Shown here: positions 40,202 through 43,895 of the stretch, one piece after another | Layout: every line of letters begins with the position of its first letter | Numbering within the stretch: position 1 is the stretch's first letter | Origin: Geobacteraceae bacterium GWC2_55_20 | GTDB taxonomy: Bacteria > Desulfobacterota > Desulfuromonadia > Geobacterales > Pseudopelobacteraceae | DNA length: 43,895 nt | Assembly: GCA_001802125.1 (NCBI GenBank) | Contig: MGZK01000045.1 | Span: 1 to 43,895 of the forward strand | Reading direction: 5' to 3' | The notes under the pieces: generated by a model | The model's database searches: none | The model's input: the letters and a program-made list of their open reading frames with translations, nothing else | Told to the model about the DNA's origin: nothing | Made by a program: the position numbers and the translations under genes

Positions 40202-41353
40202 ATGAAACGCATTCTCGGCTTTTACATAATTCGTGAAATAGCATCGCTCTTTATGCTCGGTATTATCGTCTTCACGCTGATACTGCTTATGGGGCGGCTG
40301 ATCAAGCTTACCGAGCTGGTGGTTTCCCGTGGCGTTCCATTTGCGGATGTTGCCAGGATGATCATCTATCTGATGCCGTCATTCCTGGTGTTCACCATTC
40401 CGATGGCTTTTTTGCTGGCCGTGCTGCTGGCGTTCGGAAGGCTTTCCGCCGACAACGAGATCACAATCATCAAGGCCAGCGGCGTGAGCCTGGTTCAGAT
40501 CATGCCACCGGTTCTGTTCTGTGCCCTGTTTGCGGCCCTGCTGGCATTGTCCGCCAGCTTGGTTGGAGTGCCGTGGGGCAACAGCTCCTTCAAGGAGCTG
40601 AGCATCAAAGTGCTGAAACAGAACGCCGCGGCCACGATACGTGAAAAGGTGTTCTGGGATGAAATCCCCGGCGTGATCCTTTATACGGACCAATATGATG
40701 ATCAGAAGCAGATTCTGAAGGGGATCGTCATCCACGACGGACGCAACCAGGAACGGCCGATGACAATATTTGCCCGGCAGGGGGCGGTCACCGGCGGAGC
40801 CGGACGCCAGGCGCTGCGGTTGTCGCTGGTTGACGGAAGTATTCATGCGGCCGGCAAGGAGGGCGAATACCGTTTGGTTGATTTTGGCGAATATATCATG
40901 TCGGTAGGAGGGGAGGGAACCGCCGCGGGTATAACTCGAAACGAACTTGATATGGATGTTGCTGAGTTGAGGCGCCAGATCGGCGATCCTTCCACGGCTC
41001 AGCGGACCCGCTTGAAAATGATGTCGGAGCTTCACAGCCGCTTCGCATTTCCGTTCGCATCGCTGGTATTCGCCTTCATCGCCGTGCCTCTCGGAATCCA
41101 GAACCGACGTTCCGGGAAATCGGCCGGTTTTTCGGTCAGTATCGGCATACTCCTGGCCTATTACCTGATGCTTTCATTGGTAAGGACGTTGGCTGAAAAG
41201 GGGAGTATTCCACCAGTAATTGCGTTATGGCTGCCCAACATGGTTTTCATGGGTATCGGCTGGTATCTGCTGCGTCTGGCGTCGCTCGAACGGAGCATTC
41301 CATTCCCATCGCTTACGGATATCGTTGGTTTCCTGAAAGGGAAGGCGCGTTGA
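40202..41353 (+). CDS. lptF: LPS export permease LptF
   Basis: This 383-residue inner-membrane protein has the YjgP/YjgQ layout: three N-terminal membrane helices (about 10-35, 55-85 and 95-122), a periplasmic jellyroll domain (about 125-270) and three C-terminal helices with FAFPFASLVFAFIAVPLGIQNRRSGKSAG. With LptG and an LptB ATPase encoded elsewhere it extracts LPS from the inner membrane. The ATG at 40202 begins with MKRILGFYIIREI, typical of LptF. No Shine-Dalgarno sequence is present; see the promoter call. An open frame upstream to 40115 overlaps the terminator and is not expected to be coding. Confidence 0.92.
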   Translation: MKRILGFYIIREIASLFMLGIIVFTLILLMGRLIKLTELVVSRGVPFADVARMIIYLMPSFLVFTIPMAFLLAVLLAFGRLSADNEITIIKASGVSLVQIMPPVLFCALFAALLALSASLVGVPWGNSSFKELSIKVLKQNAAATIREKVFWDEIPGVILYTDQYDDQKQILKGIVIHDGRNQERPMTIFARQGAVTGGAGRQALRLSLVDGSIHAAGKEGEYRLVDFGEYIMSVGGEGTAAGITRNELDMDVAELRRQIGDPSTAQRTRLKMMSELHSRFAFPFASLVFAFIAVPLGIQNRRSGKSAGFSVSIGILLAYYLMLSLVRTLAEKGSIPPVIALWLPNMVFMGIGWYLLRLASLERSIPFPSLTDIVGFLKGKAR

Positions 41354-41354
41354 C

Positions 41355-42434
41355 ATGTTGATCCTGAACCGTTATATAGCCTTTACATGGCTGCGCCTGT
41401 TTGCTCTCTGTCTTGGCAGTTTCGTAGCGATCTATCTGGTCCTGGACATGATGGATAAAATCCCGCGCTATCTTCGTGCCGGTGGCGCAATCAGCGACAT
41501 CGCCACTTTCTTTCTCAATAAACTGCCGGAAATGGTTGGGCAGACCGCCGCTTTTTCAACGCTGATGGCGACTCTCCTTACTCTGGGGCTGCTGTCGCGA
41601 AGTTCGGAGATAACAGCTATGCGGAGTTGCGGCATCAGTCTGCTGCGGATTTCGTTCCCGATGCTGATGCTGGGGCTTGTCGCAAGTGTCCTGTTGCTTG
41701 TCAATGCCGAGATGCTTGTCCCCAAAAGTTATGAACGGATGGACTATATCGAGCGGGTCAGGATCAAGAAGCAAGGGGTCAACGCCGTCTTCAAGCTTAA
41801 CAATATCTGGTTCAGGAACGATTCGATGATAATCCAGGCGCGCGCCTTCGATCCTCAAAAACGTATGCTTAAAGGGGTCACGGTCTGGACGATGGATGAT
41901 TCCCTGACTCCGGTGAGCCGGATTGATGCCGATCGGGCTGAATTCAAGGACGGTCACTGGACCCTCCGGCAGTTGGAGGTCAAGGATTTCAGTGTCGGTA
42001 CAGGGTACCGGGCAACCGCTGTTCCAAGCATGGAAGTTGCGCTCAACCTCAAGGTCGATGATCTCAAGGTGCTGGATAACAACGCCGACAACCTGAGTTA
42101 TCGCAAGCTTCGCGAATACGCGGAAAACCTTCGGCGCGGAGGCTACCAGGCTTTTCGCTACATGACCATGATGCATTCCAAGATATCATCGCCGTTTGCG
42201 GCCTTTGTGATGGTTGTCCTGGGAATTCCGTTTGCAATGCGCAACAGCCGCTCGGGCGGAATCGCCTTGGGGATCGGAGCCAGCGTTGGAATCGGTTTCG
42301 GATATTTTGTCATCAACGCCGTGCTCCTGTCATATGGTCGTAGCGGAGTACTGCCGGCAGTAGCTGCGGCCTGGGGAGCAAATGTCATTTTCTGCCTGGT
42401 GGGCGTGTGGTTGGCCATGACGGTTAAACGCTGA
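41355..42434 (+). CDS. lptG: LPS export permease LptG
   Basis: This 359-residue partner of LptF has the same six-helix and jellyroll plan, opening with LILNRYIAFTWLRLF and closing with the FAAFVMVVLGIPFAMRNSRSGG helix pair. The start lies one base after the lptF stop, with GGGAAGG about a dozen bases upstream, and the pair is surely co-transcribed. No lptA, lptB or lptC gene is in the window. Confidence 0.92.
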   Translation: MLILNRYIAFTWLRLFALCLGSFVAIYLVLDMMDKIPRYLRAGGAISDIATFFLNKLPEMVGQTAAFSTLMATLLTLGLLSRSSEITAMRSCGISLLRISFPMLMLGLVASVLLLVNAEMLVPKSYERMDYIERVRIKKQGVNAVFKLNNIWFRNDSMIIQARAFDPQKRMLKGVTVWTMDDSLTPVSRIDADRAEFKDGHWTLRQLEVKDFSVGTGYRATAVPSMEVALNLKVDDLKVLDNNADNLSYRKLREYAENLRRGGYQAFRYMTMMHSKISSPFAAFVMVVLGIPFAMRNSRSGGIALGIGASVGIGFGYFVINAVLLSYGRSGVLPAVAAAWGANVIFCLVGVWLAMTVKR

Positions 42435-42455
42435 TCGATAAGGAGATACAACATT

Positions 42456-43394
42456 ATGGTACGCAACATTAAGATTCTTCTGCTGTCTCTTTCATGCTTC
42501 GCCATCGTTTCAACAGCAGTCGCGGCTGAGCGGCCGCAACGTATAAAGCAGAAGAGCTCAGTCCCGTCCGTGACCGTTCCGGTTCCGCCGCTCAATCCCG
42601 CCGCTCCCACAATTCTCAGCATAATACCGGCTCAGTCGGAACCGGGTGGCAAAGTAACCATCTTCGGGAGCGGTTTTGGAGAACAATCGACGGTTTATCT
42701 GGGGAGTACCGAGATTCCAGCAAAGGTGACCGGTGGCAAACAGCTGGAATTTCACCTTCCCCAGCTTGAGGCGGGTTTGTATGCGCTGTACGTAAAGCGT
42801 AACGACGGCATTACCGGCAGAGTCTATAACTTTACCGTTCAGGCGCTTCGTCCGGTGCTGATGTCGATTGTTCCGGAAAGCGTCAGCGCCTGCGCGCAAG
42901 GTGGAGAGCGCGAGGTGGCCGCCAACGGAAAAAACTTCAGCGAAACATCTTCACTTTTGTTTGACGGGGCTGTGATCAACAGCCGCTTCATTTCCCCGGA
43001 ACAGATTGTATTCACGGCGCCTTCCGCTTCAAGCGGTATTCATCAGATCACGGTAAAAAACGATCCGGAAAATGGTTCCCTGCCTAGAACCCTGATTATT
43101 GAAAGCAAGCCTGAAATCAGCCAGGTTACAATTGGAAACGAGTTCGTCAATTATTACGAACTGAATATCCACGGCAGGAACTTTCAGCAAAACTCGGCGA
43201 TCTATGTCGATGGCCAGAGAATAGGCGGAAAGGGCGGACAGGAGATGATCGAGAGGGAAAAGCTGATTTTCATCGATTGTACAAGGCTGGTTTACCAACG
43301 TCATCCCTATTCATCGACCAACAAGGATTTTCGCATTCAGGTGATCAACCAGGGTGGAGAGGGAAGCCAGGTTGTCAATGTAACAGCGCCATGA
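42456..43394 (+). CDS. Exported protein with IPT/TIG domains
   Basis: This 312-residue protein has a signal peptide (1-23, AVAA-ER), a short proline-rich stretch, then two or three immunoglobulin-like IPT/TIG modules. The first runs about 50-130 (PTILSIIPAQSEPGGKVTI, FGSGFGEQSTVYLG); the second about 133-215 (PVLMSIVPESVSACAQGG, GKNFSETSSLLFDG) and a third-like repeat runs from 216 to the end (GRNFQQNSAIYVDGQ). AAGGAG precedes the start. Such modules are found in surface or periplasmic binding proteins. It sits 21 bases after lptG, probably in the same transcript, but a link to LPS export is not established. Confidence 0.85.
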   Translation: MVRNIKILLLSLSCFAIVSTAVAAERPQRIKQKSSVPSVTVPVPPLNPAAPTILSIIPAQSEPGGKVTIFGSGFGEQSTVYLGSTEIPAKVTGGKQLEFHLPQLEAGLYALYVKRNDGITGRVYNFTVQALRPVLMSIVPESVSACAQGGEREVAANGKNFSETSSLLFDGAVINSRFISPEQIVFTAPSASSGIHQITVKNDPENGSLPRTLIIESKPEISQVTIGNEFVNYYELNIHGRNFQQNSAIYVDGQRIGGKGGQEMIEREKLIFIDCTRLVYQRHPYSSTNKDFRIQVINQGGEGSQVVNVTAP

Positions 43395-43519
43395 AGGTGT
43401 TTTCCTGCGCTGGTCCATTGAAACCGCTTTTATGAGCAAGAATTTGTAGCGTTGTTTCGTACGTTCCAACAGTTGTCCCGATAAAAGATGGACATCTGAT
43501 ATTCATTGATTTGAGATTA

Positions 43520-43558
43520 GATAAGGGGGCGAGATGCTTGACATCTCGCCCCCTTATC
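43520..43558. terminator. Perfect 17-base-pair hairpin between convergent genes
   Basis: GATAAGGGGGCGAGATG (43520-43536) and CATCTCGCCCCCTTATC (43542-43558) are fully complementary around loop CTTGA. It lies between the IPT gene (stop 43394, plus) and the micro-gene (stop 43568, minus). There is no T-tract on either side, so it may end transcription inefficiently, protect 3' ends, or serve another purpose. The stretch 43395-43519 has no gene I can support, only a short AGATGGACATCT palindrome near 43486. Confidence 0.6.
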
Positions 43559-43567
43559 CATGCGATA

Positions 43568-43630
43568 TCAGCAAGGATGAACGTCAGCGGAACCAACTAC
43601 ACGGGGCTTGATATAAGTTCTCTTCTTCAT
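43568..43630 (-). CDS. Candidate 20-residue peptide gene (MKKRTYIKPRVVGSADVHPC)
   Basis: The minus strand has AAAGGAG eight bases upstream of an ATG at 43630, then 20 sense codons and TGA. The basic N-terminus, the Y-x-x-P-x-V-x-G pattern (residues 6-13) and the terminal HPC resemble leader peptides of ribosomally made, modified peptides (RiPPs), in which Y-x-x-P patterns are read by PqqD-like domains. An in-frame ATG at 43666 would give 32 residues, but its ribosome-binding site is poorly spaced. The gene follows a probable cytochrome gene (stop 43785) and is followed by a 17-pair hairpin ten bases after its stop. No modifying enzyme is in the window. I do not recognise a named family. Confidence 0.55.
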   Translation of the reverse strand: MKKRTYIKPRVVGSADVHPC

Positions 43631-43727
43631 TTGTTCATCTCCTTTCCGCACGTTGATCACATGCATGCTTTAAATTTCGTCTCCCAGACCCGGACTGCGT
43701 TTGCAAGAGAAAAATAACACTGACTCA

Positions 43728-43766
43728 GCAAGTACCCCCCGGCAGAGTCGAGGGTACTTGCCGGGG
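43728..43766 (-). promoter_or_regulatory. Overlapping RNA hairpins between cytochrome and micro-gene
   Basis: Two alternative stems share bases: GCAAGTACCC/GGGTACTTGC (43728-43737 with 43752-43761, ten pairs) and CCCCGGCA/TGCCGGGG (43737-43744 with 43759-43766, eight pairs). A third short pair GACTC/GAGTC (43722-43726 with 43745-43749) is also possible. On the minus strand a T-rich run follows about ten bases later (43719-43709). It could be a terminator for the cytochrome gene, an attenuator or a switch controlling read-through into the peptide gene. Confidence 0.55.
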
Positions 43767-43784
43767 TAATTATACAGTGACAAC

Positions 43785-43895
43785 TTACCAGAGCGACTTG
43801 GTGTTCCATTGCTGCGAAGTCTGGTTGAAGGTTGTGCCTCCGGCCGTGGCCGTGTCATGACAGGTCTGCGTTGCTGCGGAACCTGATGTGCCGAA
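43785..43895 (-). CDS. C-terminal end of a probable multiheme c-type cytochrome (partial)
   Basis: Only the last 36 residues are in the window; the frame is open to the window edge. The visible part includes AATQTCHDTATAGGTTF and ends NTKSLW. The CH dipeptide followed by Asp is typical of a heme site, but the residue three positions before that Cys is Thr, so it is not CXXCH. If a partner cysteine exists it must lie upstream of the visible residues, giving a spacing of at least 11. Long-spaced CXnCH sites and CxxxxCH/CXXCH repeat proteins are known from Geobacter. With so little sequence the cytochrome assignment is moderate. Confidence 0.5.
   Translation of the reverse strand, partial: FGTSGSAATQTCHDTATAGGTTFNQTSQQWNTKSLW

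Noticed and set aside
43568-43666. Longer 32-residue version of the micro-gene starting at ATG 43666
   Set aside because: The GGAG upstream of 43666 is about 14 bases away, too far, whereas AAAGGAG is ideally placed for 43630; kept only as an alternative.
43511-43717. 68-codon plus-strand frame near the window end
   Set aside because: It reads through the 17-pair hairpin and the antisense of the micro-gene, has no ribosome-binding site and its product looks random.
43640-43727. Possible GEMM (cyclic dinucleotide) riboswitch before the micro-gene
   Set aside because: The minus strand has GCAAACGCAG and GGGAGACGAAA, faintly like GEMM conserved parts, but the paired stems and the tetraloop receptor region do not line up.
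1-43895. Mobile elements, CRISPR arrays, tRNA or rRNA genes
   Set aside because: I looked for transposase motifs, regularly spaced direct repeats and cloverleaf or rRNA-like sequence and found none that I could support by eye.

Overview
The window looks like chromosomal DNA from a Geobacter-like member of the Desulfuromonadia (Geobacterales). The evidence is three periplasmic multiheme c-type cytochromes and the 3' end of a probable fourth, an Oxp-like type II secretion cluster with a cohesin-tailed secretin, a eukaryotic-type citrate synthase, an Mvh/Hox-like cytosolic NiFe hydrogenase operon with its own chemoreceptor, and a 2Fe superoxide reductase. Genes are densely packed, often with ATGA stop/start overlaps. 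I see no tRNA, rRNA, insertion sequence, prophage or CRISPR array.

Layout. 14-2715: two unrecognised membrane proteins and an OFA-family (oxalate/formate antiporter-like) transporter. 2873-4771 (minus): a yjfM-yjfC-yjfL-like cluster (lipoprotein, glutathionylspermidine-synthase-like ligase, DUF350 membrane protein). 5021-10429: a seven-gene unit of a parvulin-type prolyl isomerase, a polyprenyl-phosphate sugar transferase, a 61-residue membrane protein, an NHL-propeller lipoprotein and cytochromes with 4, 8 and 4 heme motifs. 10541-20493: type II secretion genes (F, E, L/PilM, PilN, PilO/M, C-like, secretin D, three pseudopilins), running straight into ftsE, ftsX, an envC-like gene, a ctpA-type protease, a cohesin/dockerin-like exported protein and a yibQ-like deacetylase (to 27104). 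27097-28497 (minus): a ParA-like ATPase with a Cys/His-rich tail, divergent from the hydrogenase operon at 28752-34434. 34585-38031: an SPFH/GYF protein, a zinc-ribbon membrane protein and an M24 aminopeptidase. 38227-40088: citrate synthase and superoxide reductase as separately promoted genes. 40202-43394: lptF, lptG and an IPT/TIG-domain exported protein. 43520-43895 (minus): hairpins, a 20-codon peptide gene and the 3' end of a probable cytochrome.

Main leads. (1) A 20-codon gene at 43630-43568 with a strong ribosome-binding site, just downstream of the truncated probable cytochrome, encodes a peptide ending in HPC whose YxxPxVxG motif resembles RiPP leaders. (2) The 5-10 kb unit couples a folding catalyst, a glycan-donor enzyme and a lipoprotein propeller to three cytochromes, two of which carry a CX3CH heme-like motif. 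(3) The secretin has a cohesin-like tail, and a nearby exported protein has both a cohesin-like domain and one dockerin-like calcium loop. (4) The hydrogenase operon encodes two diverged paralogs of an unrecognised cysteine-conserving family and a soluble chemoreceptor with two signalling-tip-like segments. (5) lptF is predicted to be transcribed as a leaderless mRNA.
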